A DNA stretch of 64,000 bases from Actinomyces oris. GTDB taxonomy: Bacteria > Actinomycetota > Actinomycetes > Actinomycetales > Actinomycetaceae. The number at the start of each line of letters is the position of its first letter. Positions within the stretch are counted from its first letter, which is position 1. The translations under genes and the position numbers were made by a program. Shown here one piece after another: positions 47,191 to 54,918 of this stretch. Where the stretch lies: assembly GCF_001929375.1 (NCBI RefSeq), contig NZ_MSGO01000015.1, forward strand, positions 16,166 through 80,165. The letters run 5' to 3'. A model generated the notes under the pieces. The model was not told where the DNA came from. It ran no database searches and saw only the letters and a list, made by a program, of their open reading frames with translations.

Positions 47191-48156
47191 TTACGGGCTC
47201 AGCGCAATGCCGAGCGTGCTATTCGTGGCTGCGCCAACTACCAGAATAGCGCTACTTGCGGGAATTACTAGTGTGATAAGTGTTACTTTCTTGTTTCCTG
47301 TCCATTGTCCACCCTCTCCGGCCTGCTGAATCATCACTACTCTCGCTCCGGAACAGAGGACTGTACTGTGTGTTCCAGAAGGTGCAGCAGGTATTCCTTG
47401 GGAAATGCTCTGAGAAGACTCTTGAAATCCTGGTGATCCCTGATCGGTCGGTGAAGAAGGAGTGTCGGGGTTTCCCGAGGGACTCGTTGTCGAGCTGTTC
47501 TCCGGGTCTTTCGGCGTGGTGGGGGCCTCGGGTTGCTCTCCGGGATTCTGGGCCGTTCCGCCTTGAGGTGCGCCGGCCTGCCCCAGCGGTGCCCAGCCTT
47601 CGGGAGCCGACCCGATGACGTCCACCCGTGCGCCGGGGCGGGCCAGCTCGGCTCCGACGTCGATGCGCACCTGGACCAGCCGCTCGTCGTCTCCCAGCTG
47701 CTGGGCCAGGGAGCCGCTGGTCATCGAGGCCGTCAGCACCGTGCCCTTCTCCAGGGAGATCGCGGCCCGGCTCCCCATCGCCTGACCCGTGGAGGTCAAC
47801 GGGGACTGGGGGAGTGCGCCGGCCGGAAGTGTACTGATCGAGACGTCCTGCTCGGTGAGGATCGCCCCGGCACTGATCGAGCGCGAGGTGACAACAACCT
47901 GCTGCCCGCGTTCGGGGCCGGGGCGCAGCACGCTGAGGGCCACCAGGACCGCGGTTCCCAGGCAGAGGGCCACCACCAGGTGGCGATGTCTCCACAGCAG
48001 GAGTGACGGACGACGCCCGGCCCGCCCGGCCCGCCTGCCCCGACGGGCCGGGCGGGAGCCGGACGCTGCGGAGCGCGGCGACCCTCCGCGGGGAGCCTGG
48101 GGCTCCCGCGAGGTGCTGAGAGCGGGGCGGCGGGGCAGTCCATGGCGAGGTCTCAT
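47191..48156 (-). CDS. SAF-domain membrane protein (CpaB/RcpC-like)
   Basis: A 321-residue protein. A basic Arg/Pro-rich head is followed by one membrane helix (LVVALCLGTAVLVALSVL), then a SAF domain (VVVTSRSISAGAILTEQDVSISTLPAGALP, GSRAAISLEKGTVLTASM). The C-terminal part resembles the RcpC/CpaB periplasmic domain (RLVQVRIDVGAELARPGARVDVIG, then VTLITLVIPASSAILVVGAATNSTLGIAL). A long Pro/Ser/Gln-rich insertion interrupts that domain, and the DNA coding for its end (47200-47480) is noticeably AT-richer. In Flp pilus systems CpaB is a periplasmic assembly factor, but no pilus genes are present here. Such stand-alone SAF genes sit near mscL in other actinobacteria. Confidence 0.75.
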   Translation of the reverse strand: MRPRHGLPRRPALSTSREPQAPRGGSPRSAASGSRPARRGRRAGRAGRRPSLLLWRHRHLVVALCLGTAVLVALSVLRPGPERGQQVVVTSRSISAGAILTEQDVSISTLPAGALPQSPLTSTGQAMGSRAAISLEKGTVLTASMTSGSLAQQLGDDERLVQVRIDVGAELARPGARVDVIGSAPEGWAPLGQAGAPQGGTAQNPGEQPEAPTTPKDPENSSTTSPSGNPDTPSSPTDQGSPGFQESSQSISQGIPAAPSGTHSTVLCSGARVVMIQQAGEGGQWTGNKKVTLITLVIPASSAILVVGAATNSTLGIALSP

Positions 48157-48268
48157 GCCACCAGGGTCGGCGGCCGGCGGCGTCCTGGCACGCCTGCTCC
48201 GCGGTGCTGTGGACAGGGGTCGCCTCCGGTGAGCCTGTGGCCCCCGGAGGCCTGCGGCGTCGGCGGGC

Positions 48269-48931
48269 TCAGGACTCCGGCGACATGGCGTGCGCCGGCG
48301 ATCCGGCGGCCAGCAGGAACCACTCCTGGGCCGTGATGACGGCGTCCACGGGCTCGTCGTGCTCCTCCCTCGGCAGCGGTCCGGGCACCAGCTCCTCGGG
48401 GTGGAGGATGGCGAAGGTGTGGGCCTCAGGGGAGCGCAGTGGCAGCATCCGGTCGTACCAGCCGCCCCCCTGTCCCAGGCGGCGTCCGGCGCTGTCCACG
48501 GCCAGTGCCGGAATGATGAGGGCGTCGACCTGGCCGACCGCGTCGGCCGGCAGGGTGGGGCCACTGGGCTCCGGTGGGCGCCTCGGTGCCCGCTCCGCCA
48601 GGTCCTCACTTCCCTGGAACAGTCCCCAGCAGCGCGCCAGGCGGGGTCCGAGCATCGGCAGCAGGACCTGGACGCCGCCCTCGTGAAGCCGCTCCAGCAG
48701 CAGCCGGGTGCAGGGCTCTGCTCCCACCGACACGAAGGCGGCCACCTTCTGCGCGCCGGCCACCGCCTCCAGGGCGTGCTCGGTCAGCGCCTCGCAGTCC
48801 GCCGTGTGTCCCTGGGGCGGGTGGTGGTGATGGGCGCGGCGGTGCGCCCGCAGTACCTTGCGCAGCTCGTCCTTGGCGTCGTCGAGCTCGAGTCGGCTCG
48901 TGTCGGGAAGGTCCAGCGCGCCGGTCGTCAT
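48269..48931 (-). CDS. 5-formyltetrahydrofolate cyclo-ligase
   Basis: A 220-residue enzyme that converts 5-formyl-THF to 5,10-methenyl-THF with ATP. Family signatures are DELRKVLRAHRRAH near the start, VAAFVSVGAEPCTRLLLERL, and the C-terminal block DALIIPALAVDSAGRRLGQGGGWYDRML, which carries the Gly-rich ATP/folate motif. MTTGALDLPD at 48931 is the likely start. The gene diverges from the moeA-like gene by about 95 bp; the same pair of genes is close together in mycobacteria. Confidence 0.92.
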   Translation of the reverse strand: MTTGALDLPDTSRLELDDAKDELRKVLRAHRRAHHHHPPQGHTADCEALTEHALEAVAGAQKVAAFVSVGAEPCTRLLLERLHEGGVQVLLPMLGPRLARCWGLFQGSEDLAERAPRRPPEPSGPTLPADAVGQVDALIIPALAVDSAGRRLGQGGGWYDRMLPLRSPEAHTFAILHPEELVPGPLPREEHDEPVDAVITAQEWFLLAAGSPAHAMSPES

Positions 48932-49026
48932 GAGGTCATCCTCGCAGGTGATGACGCTTCGCGCCTGAACCGTTCGTCCCGGCGGGGCACAGCGCATGTC
49001 GTCAACCTGACGGTAACCTGAGTGCC

Positions 49027-50238
49027 ATGAGAACAGTGGCCGAGCACCTGGCCGCCTGCCTGGAGATCGCCCAGGCGGCAGCGCCCCTCGACGTGGTCCT
49101 GCCCGACGCCGTCGGATGCGTCCTGGCCCAGGACGTCGTCGCCGGAATCGACCTGCCCGCCGTGGATCTGGCCGGGCAGGACGGCTATGCGGTCATCGCC
49201 AAGGACGTCGCCGAGGCCGACCGCAACAACCCGCTCGTGCTCGACGTCGTCGACGCGGTGCGCGCCGGCGACATGCGCCCCTGCCACCTCGTCTCCGGGG
49301 CCGCCGTCCTCATCGACTCCGGGGCCCCCATGCCGCTGGGCGCCGACGCCGTCATCCCCTGGGCCGACACCGACCGCGGCGAGTCCCGGGTCACCATCCA
49401 CCGCTCCGTCGCGGCCGGCGACAGCGTCCGACGCCGCGCCGAGGACGTGAAGTCGGGGACCACCGTCCTCAAACAGGGATCGCGCATCAGCGCCCGCCAT
49501 GTGGCCCTCCTGGCCGGCCTCGGGCTGCACCGGGTGCGCGTGCGCCCCGCCCCGCGCGTCGTCGTGGTCTCCATCGGGGACGAGCTGGTCGAGCCCGGCC
49601 AGTCCCGGGAGGCCGGGGACGTCTTCGACGCCAACGGCCACGCCCTGGCCTGCGCGGTCACCGACGCCGGCGGCCAGGCCTTCCGGGTGGCCGCCGTCCC
49701 CGACGAGCTGCGAGCCCTGGCCGACACCATCGAGGACCAGCTGGTGCGCGCCGACGTCCTCATCACCACCGGAGGCCTGAGCGTCGGGCAGGGGGACACC
49801 GTCAAGGAGGTCCTGGCTCCCCTGGGCTCGGTGCGCTTCGACGCCGTCGCCATGTCCCCGGGCCGCCAGCTCGGCGTCGGCACGGTCGAGGGCACCCCGA
49901 TCTTCTGCCTGCCCGGAGACCCGGTCAGCGCCCAGATCGCCTTCGAGACCTTCGTGCGCCCTGTCCTGCGCCAGATCGCCGGGCGCACCTCCCTGCACCG
50001 CTCCAGCCTGCCGGCCGCTATCTCCGAGGGCTGGCACTCCCCGAGCGGCAAGCGGGAGTTCGTCCCGGTGCGCGTCAGCGGCTCGCCCTCCCGCGGATAC
50101 CGCGCCGAGCCGACGACGACGCCGGGCACGTTCCGGCTGTACGGCCTGTCCGAGGCCAACGCCATCGCCGTCGTCCCTGAGGACACGAGCACCGTGGTGG
50201 CCGGCGACACCCTCCACTGCCTCCTGCTGGACGCCTGA
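49027..50238 (+). CDS. moeA: MoeA/gephyrin-family protein (possible cell-division Glp)
   Basis: A 403-residue protein with the full MoeA fold: N-terminal domains (DVVAGIDLPAVDLAGQDGYAV, PLGADAVIPWADT), the MoCF domain (RVVVVSIGDELVEPG, DANGHALACAVTDAGG, LITTGGLSVGQGDTVKEVL, MSPGRQLGVGTVEGTPIFCLPGDPVSA) and domain IV. Classical MoeA inserts molybdate into molybdopterin. No other molybdenum-cofactor gene lies nearby. Instead it is followed by rimJ and a membrane protein resembling GlpR. In Corynebacterium a MoeA-like protein (Glp) binds FtsZ and the receptor GlpR, so a divisome role is a serious alternative. The stop codon overlaps the rimJ start. Confidence 0.88.
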   Translation: MRTVAEHLAACLEIAQAAAPLDVVLPDAVGCVLAQDVVAGIDLPAVDLAGQDGYAVIAKDVAEADRNNPLVLDVVDAVRAGDMRPCHLVSGAAVLIDSGAPMPLGADAVIPWADTDRGESRVTIHRSVAAGDSVRRRAEDVKSGTTVLKQGSRISARHVALLAGLGLHRVRVRPAPRVVVVSIGDELVEPGQSREAGDVFDANGHALACAVTDAGGQAFRVAAVPDELRALADTIEDQLVRADVLITTGGLSVGQGDTVKEVLAPLGSVRFDAVAMSPGRQLGVGTVEGTPIFCLPGDPVSAQIAFETFVRPVLRQIAGRTSLHRSSLPAAISEGWHSPSGKREFVPVRVSGSPSRGYRAEPTTTPGTFRLYGLSEANAIAVVPEDTSTVVAGDTLHCLLLDA

Positions 50239-50984
50239 TGTCCGACTCGGCCCCGACGACGCCCGCCGGCTCCCGTGGCGGGGGACTGCGGCGGGCCATC
50301 GCCGGCCTGCTGCTCGGGGCCGGGACGCCGGCGCGCTTCACCTGGCCGGTGCGCCTCGAGCCCGAAACGGCCCACGCCGGGCCGGTGCCAGGTGGCTCGC
50401 AGACTCCCGGACGCCCCTCAGTCATCGTGCGCGAGCTGCGGGCTGAGGACGAGGCGCCCTGGAAGGAGCTGCGGCTGGCGGAGAACGACCGACTCGCCCC
50501 CTGGGAGGCCACCCTGCCGACCGGCGGCGGGGAGGCGCTGAGCACCTTCCCCGTCTTCCTGCGCCGCCAGACGCGCCGGGCCAGGCTCGCCGAGGCGATG
50601 CCCCTCGTCGTCGAGGTCGACGGCGCCTTCGCCGGACAGATCGCTGTCGACCCGATCACCTGGGGCGCCACGCGCAGCGCCCAGGTCGGTTACTGGATCG
50701 GCTCGGCCTGGCAGGGGAGGGGGATCATGCGCCTGGCGGTGGCCCTCGTCCTGGACCACCTGCTGGGGCCGGTGGGGCTGCACCGCGTGGAGATCAACGT
50801 GCGCCCCGACAATGAGCGGAGTCTGGCGCTGTGCCGCGGCCTCGGGCTGCGCGAGGAGGGGCTGCGACGCGGCTACATGCACATCAACGGCGCCTGGGCC
50901 GACCACGTCTCCTTCGCGGCCGTTGCCGAGGAGGTCCACGGGCCCGATGGCGCCGGTTTTGAGCAGCGTCTGGCGCGTGAGTGA
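50238..50984 (+). CDS. rimJ: RimJ/RimL-type GNAT N-acetyltransferase
   Basis: A 248-residue acetyltransferase whose ATG overlaps the stop of the preceding gene (TGATG), showing translational coupling. The GNAT core is visible as PSVIVRELRAEDEAPWKELR, VVEVDGAFAGQIAVDPI, the acetyl-CoA loop VGYWIGSAWQGRGIMRLAVAL, and HRVEINVRPDNERSLALCRGLGLREEGLRRGYMHING. RimJ-like enzymes acetylate protein N-termini. An N-terminal ~60-residue extension precedes the domain. The moeA-rimJ order is the same as in mycobacteria. Confidence 0.9.
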   Translation: MSDSAPTTPAGSRGGGLRRAIAGLLLGAGTPARFTWPVRLEPETAHAGPVPGGSQTPGRPSVIVRELRAEDEAPWKELRLAENDRLAPWEATLPTGGGEALSTFPVFLRRQTRRARLAEAMPLVVEVDGAFAGQIAVDPITWGATRSAQVGYWIGSAWQGRGIMRLAVALVLDHLLGPVGLHRVEINVRPDNERSLALCRGLGLREEGLRRGYMHINGAWADHVSFAAVAEEVHGPDGAGFEQRLARE

Positions 50985-51245
50985 CGGTTTTTCACGGCGT
51001 GCGCGCCGGTGGGGACGGAGCGCACGCGGGGTGTGCGGAGTGCGAGGGGTGTGCCGACGGCGCGTTCGGGTTGGCTGTCGGCCGGGCGGTCACGGCGTGC
51101 TCAACGAGACGGAAGAAACGTATGTGACTCATGTGGTGACCGGGGTGTCATGCTGACAGTGTGACGTCGTGAATCCCAGGTATTTCGAAGGAAAGTCGGA
51201 GTGTTCCTGCGCGGGGAGGAGGGTGGGCGCGCTTACGGTTGCTGT

Positions 51246-52799
51246 GTGGGAATCGAGATCTGGGCAGTCATCGCCCTCATCACGGTTCTCTCCGTGTACC
51301 TCCTTCCGCTTTTAGTGGGGCGCCGCGAGATGACTCGCCGCTCCAACGTCCAGGACCGCTACTCGGCTGAGCTGCGGGTCCTGGCCACGGGTGCGGCCGC
51401 CGTCGAACGCGACGACACCTGCGCGAACAGTGGGCATGCGGAGCTCTTTCGACGTCGACCGGAGGTGAGGGTGATGAACAGGCCCGCCGTGAGGAATGTG
51501 CGCGCCCTGCGCACCGAGCGCGAGCTCGACCGTGCCCGCCAGGTTCACGCCCAGGGGCGTGAGCGCCGTCGGGTCGCCGCCTCGCACCGCGGGATCGTCG
51601 CCGGCGTCCTGCTCGGAGTCTCGCTCGGCGCCTGGGTGCTGGGCCTCGTCACGGCGCTGCCGTGGTGGCCCGCCCTGCTGCCCACCGCCCTGCTGGGAGC
51701 CTCGATGGTGGCCGGACGTCGGGCCGCTCTGGCCTCGGCCGCGGCGGACCGCCGTGAGCGCCGCCGCATCGCCGAGCTCGAGCAGACCCTGGTGACCCTG
51801 ACCGGCCGGCGCTCATCGGCCTCGGTCGTGGCCGCGCCCCGCTCCGTCGTCGGCTCTCGTAGCGCCTCCAGCGGTGCGGTCAGTGCCAGTGCGGCCTCGC
51901 CCGCTGTGTCCGTCGAGGCCGCCGGTGACTCCGGCGTACAGGACTCCTTCATCGAGCGCCTCGCCCGCGAGGGTGCTCGGCGGCCGGTCGCGGGCTCTGC
52001 GTCCGCCGAGTCCGCGGTGTCTGCTGAGACCGCCGCCGGCAGCCCCGCCGAGGCGACCGACACCGCTGCTGTCCGTCCCTCCCGAGCCGCCGACTCCGAG
52101 GAGGAGCGCCTGGCCAGGCTCGACGCCGACCTGGATGACGAGACCGCCGCAGCGGTGGCCGCCGAGCGTGAGGCGACCCGCCGCGCCTCGGTCTACGTGC
52201 CCTCCCGCCATGCCGGCAGGGTCTCCCGGGACATGGGTGTGCGCGAGGCGGTCTCCCGCGACGGGGACGAGGAGAGCTCGCCGCGCACCAAGGACTTCGT
52301 GGCCTCCCTGCCGGCCTCGACCTCCCGCCGCCTGTCCGGTTGGGGCAAGCTCTTCGCCGAGGCGACCGCCATTGAGCAGGAGGTGCAGGAACAGGGGGCT
52401 GCTGCCTCGTCCCCGCAGGCCGCCGCTGAGCCGGCCCGGCGCACTGCCGACTCCGCTCCCCAGACTGCCTCCGAGCCGGCCCGCCCGGCCGCCCGCCCCC
52501 AGACCCCCGCTGCCCCGGCTGAGGCGGAGGGTGTCGTCAAGGAGGAGGCGACGACGTCGACCCCGCCTCAGGGCTGGCGCCCGGTCCACGTGCCCGCCCC
52601 GACCTACACGCTGGCGGCCAGGGCGCCCCGGCGCTCCTACGCCGACCCGGTGGTCGACCCGGGCGTCTGCGCGCCGGTGCCCGCGCGCCCGCAGTCGGCC
52701 CGCGCCTACATCCCGGCTCCCGTGGAGGACGAGGAGGAGCTCTTCCACCCCATCGACCTCGACGCGATCCTCGAGGGGCGGCACGCAGCCGGCGAGTAG
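51246..52799 (+). CDS. GlpR-like membrane protein
   Basis: About 517 residues. An N-terminal helix (IEIWAVIALITVLSVYLLPLLVG) is followed by a cytoplasmic RREMTRRSNVQDRYSAELRVL segment. A helical hairpin comes next (GIVAGVLLGVSLGAWVLGLVTALPWW / PALLPTALLGASMVAG), then a long Ala/Ser/Glu-rich cytoplasmic tail ending FHPIDLDAILEGR. The topology and its place after moeA-rimJ match the corynebacterial and mycobacterial GlpR family, a membrane receptor for the gephyrin-like Glp. I chose GTG at 51246, which gives the canonical VGIEIW start; TACGGT about 6 bases upstream may be a -10 box of a leaderless message. The family assignment rests on layout and the N-terminal pattern. Confidence 0.65.
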   Translation: MGIEIWAVIALITVLSVYLLPLLVGRREMTRRSNVQDRYSAELRVLATGAAAVERDDTCANSGHAELFRRRPEVRVMNRPAVRNVRALRTERELDRARQVHAQGRERRRVAASHRGIVAGVLLGVSLGAWVLGLVTALPWWPALLPTALLGASMVAGRRAALASAAADRRERRRIAELEQTLVTLTGRRSSASVVAAPRSVVGSRSASSGAVSASAASPAVSVEAAGDSGVQDSFIERLAREGARRPVAGSASAESAVSAETAAGSPAEATDTAAVRPSRAADSEEERLARLDADLDDETAAAVAAEREATRRASVYVPSRHAGRVSRDMGVREAVSRDGDEESSPRTKDFVASLPASTSRRLSGWGKLFAEATAIEQEVQEQGAAASSPQAAAEPARRTADSAPQTASEPARPAARPQTPAAPAEAEGVVKEEATTSTPPQGWRPVHVPAPTYTLAARAPRRSYADPVVDPGVCAPVPARPQSARAYIPAPVEDEEELFHPIDLDAILEGRHAAGE

Positions 52800-52908
52800 T
52801 CCCGGGCTCCCGAGGCACGGCGCCGGGAGGTGATGGCACGGTGGGCGGGCTCACCGCCACCGAACTTGCCAGGACTCCCGGCGGCGATGCTAGGATCAGT
52901 CCGCACTT

Positions 52909-52981
52909 GGGGCTATGGCGCAGTTGGTAGCGCGTCTCGTTCGCAATGAGAAGGTCGGGGGTTCGAATCCCCCTAGCTCCA
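52909..52981 (+). tRNA. tRNA-Ala (anticodon CGC)
   Basis: A 73-base cloverleaf: acceptor arms GGGGCTA/TAGCTCC, D-arm GCGCAGTTGGTAGCGC, anticodon stem TCTCG/TGAGA with loop TTCGCAA (anticodon CGC), T-arm GGGGGTTCGAATCCCCC and discriminator A. An island-like region with IS remnants and a defence system follows directly downstream. Confidence 0.96.
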
Positions 52982-53089
52982 CCACCTCAGGGGTCTTCCC
53001 CGCCAGCAAGATGGCGGGGCAGACCCCTTCTGCCTCCCGCGTGAGATCAGAGATGCCGAGTTGGCCGCTGTCGATAACCCGACGCCGTC

Positions 53090-53206
53090 CCGGTGTGGAA
53101 CCGCCACTACAGCTACCATCGACCCCACACCGCCTGCCGCAACCAGCCTCCCGCCACCCGTCCCAGCACACGTCGCCAGCGTCATGACCTCGTGCAGCTA
53201 GAGCAA
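53090..53206 (+). pseudogene. IS481-like transposase C-terminal remnant
   Basis: This stretch encodes WNRHYSYHRPHTACRNQPPATR, the typical end of IS481-family integrase-core transposases (Y-x-HRPHxA followed by PPxxR). The DDE core is missing, so only a scar of an older insertion remains, next to the IS110-type element. Confidence 0.55.
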
Positions 53207-53253
53207 TCCCGTTACCTTGTTGGTGGTCCCGGGTGGTCCGGGGCCGGGCCAGT

Positions 53254-53317
53254 TGCTGCGGGCATGATGTCTTGCCCCTGTCCGTAGATGATCCGGGGGG
53301 TGTTGTCACCCGCAGCA
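53254..53317 (+). ncRNA. Candidate bridge-RNA hairpin of the IS110 element
   Basis: A 9-bp stem, TGCTGCGGG with CCCGCAGCA, closes a 46-base internal region that contains a smaller hairpin (GGGTG-N4-CACCC). It lies about 130 bases upstream of the transposase, where IS110-group elements encode a structured bridge RNA with target- and donor-binding loops. Only the structure and position support this; loop specificity has not been checked. Confidence 0.35.
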
Positions 53318-53443
53318 GCCGGACGCTGGTGACCGCTGATAAGGGGAACGACCCACCGCGTGTGAGGTCTTTCGTAACGTGGGTGCGGAACCGGTCGTCC
53401 ACCTGCTGGCCCTGCACCCATGCAGCGAGAGGTGGCAGGAGAG

Positions 53444-54580
53444 ATGGATATCGAGGACATCGAGGTCTTCATCGGCATCGACGTCGGCAAGACGGATCAC
53501 TGGGCCACGGCCCTGAGCCGGGACGGGCGGAAGGTCTTTGACAAGCCCCTTCCCAACGACGAAGCACGTCTGCGTTCCCTTTACGGCAAGCTGGCCGACC
53601 ACGGGAACCTGCTGGTGGTAGTAGACCAGCCCGCCACCATCGGGGCCCTGGCGGTGGCGGTGGCCCAGGACATGGGCATCACCGTGGGCTACCTGCCCGG
53701 ACTGTCGATGCGCCGCATCGCCGACCTGACGCCGGGCAGCGCCAAGACCGACGCGAAGGACGCGGCCGTCATCGCTGGCGCTGCCAGGAGCATGCCCCAC
53801 ACCCTGAGAGCCATCAACGCCTCGGACGAGGACGCGGCCGCCTTGTCGATGCTCACGGGATTCGACCTGGACCTGGCCCGCCAGGTCAACCAGACCGCCA
53901 ACCGGATCCGGGGCCTGTACACCCAGATCCACCCCACCCTCGAGCGGGTGCTGGGGCCCTGGCTGGAGCACGACGCCGTCCTGGAGGTCATCGCCGCCTG
54001 GCCCACCCCAGCCGACCTGAAGCGCGCAGGCAGGACAAGGATTGACGCCAGGCTCAAGAAGCACGGGTGCAGGCGGCATGCCGCCTGGGCGGGCCAGATC
54101 GTCTCGGCCCTGAAGCACCAGACCGTGGTGGTCGCCGGCACCGACGCCGCCGCAGTGGTGCTGCCCCACCTGGCCAGGCAGCTCATCGCCCTGCACTCCC
54201 AGCGGGCCGATGTCGCCGCCCAGGTCGAGACCCTGGTGCAGGCCCACCCTCTTTACCAGGTCCTGACCTCCATGCCCGGGATCGGGGTCAGGACCGCAGC
54301 CGTCTTCCTGGCCGAGACCCTGGGCAAGACCTTCGACACCGGCGCCCAGCTGGCCTCCTACGCCGGGCTCGCTCCCGTCACACGCCGCTCCGGCTCATCG
54401 ATCCGTGGTGAGCACGTCTCCCACGGCGGCAACAAGAGGCTCAAGCGCGCCATGTTCCTGTCCGCCTTCGCCTCCCTGCGCTCCGACCCCGTCTCCCGGG
54501 CCTACTACCAGCGCAAACGAGACCAAGGCAAACCGCCTTGGGCCAGGCCGTTCTCGCCCTGGCCCACCGCCGCATCCTGA
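53444..54580 (+). CDS. IS110-family transposase, frameshifted near the C-terminus
   Basis: An N-terminal RuvC-like DEDD domain (FIGIDVGKTDH, LLVVVDQPATIG, GSAKTDAKDAAVIA) and a C-terminal Transposase_20 domain (LTSMPGIGVRTAAVFLAETLG, LASYAGLAPVTRRSGSSIRGE, GGNKRLKRAMFLSAFASLR) identify it. The start at 53444 has a good ribosome binding site (AGGAGAG). After KRDQGK the frame runs into WARPFSPWPTAAS, while another frame reads GQAVLALAHRRILTLHAMIRDG on to a stop at 54655, the normal ending. A missing base near 54530-54545 therefore replaces about the last 40 residues. Activity is doubtful unless this is a sequencing error. Confidence 0.85.
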   Translation: MDIEDIEVFIGIDVGKTDHWATALSRDGRKVFDKPLPNDEARLRSLYGKLADHGNLLVVVDQPATIGALAVAVAQDMGITVGYLPGLSMRRIADLTPGSAKTDAKDAAVIAGAARSMPHTLRAINASDEDAAALSMLTGFDLDLARQVNQTANRIRGLYTQIHPTLERVLGPWLEHDAVLEVIAAWPTPADLKRAGRTRIDARLKKHGCRRHAAWAGQIVSALKHQTVVVAGTDAAAVVLPHLARQLIALHSQRADVAAQVETLVQAHPLYQVLTSMPGIGVRTAAVFLAETLGKTFDTGAQLASYAGLAPVTRRSGSSIRGEHVSHGGNKRLKRAMFLSAFASLRSDPVSRAYYQRKRDQGKPPWARPFSPWPTAAS

Positions 54581-54834
54581 CCCTGCACGCCATGATCCGA
54601 GATGGAGCCCTCTACGACCCACAACCAGCCACGAAACTACCCGCCGCCGCTTGACACACCACATAGGGGCACCCCCCCCCGATTGCGCGCGACGGCACCC
54701 GAACTACGGCTCCTTAGCACATGACTGTCGGCGTCGCCGTGTCGTGATGTATCGGCCATGGCAATACGGCAAGATGGGTGACATGACAATCTCACCCGGG
54801 TCGTCGGTCCATCGACCCTCAACTGAGGAGGTCG

Positions 54835-54918
54835 ATGATGAACCAACGTGAGTCGTGGAGCGAAGGTGTGCGGGTCGTTGGGTCGTCCATCCCGAGCAGG
54901 ATCGGCTGGACCGCATGA
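54835..54918 (+). CDS. Possible 27-residue leader peptide upstream of hamA
   Basis: A short frame (MMNQRESWSEGVRVVGSS...) has a good ribosome binding site (GAGGAGG) and ends with a TGA that overlaps the hamA start as ATGA. It may couple translation to hamA or be chance. No family recognised. Confidence 0.3.
   Translation: MMNQRESWSEGVRVVGSSIPSRIGWTA

Larger units (their letters stand above)
53207..54660 (+). mobile_element. IS110-family insertion element (ends approximate)
   Basis: The element consists of a ~235-bp non-coding left part, an IS110-type transposase gene and a short right part. IS110 elements usually lack terminal inverted repeats, and none are seen, so the ends are placed only by the limits of neighbouring features: the IS481-like remnant on the left, and the frame-shifted transposase stop at 54655 followed by a run of nine C on the right. 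Confidence 0.6.

Noticed and set aside
54676..54690. Run of nine C upstream of the Hachiman genes as a phase-variation tract
   Set aside because: It lies more than 200 bases before the hamA start, outside any supported frame or promoter spacer, and is more likely IS-end debris.
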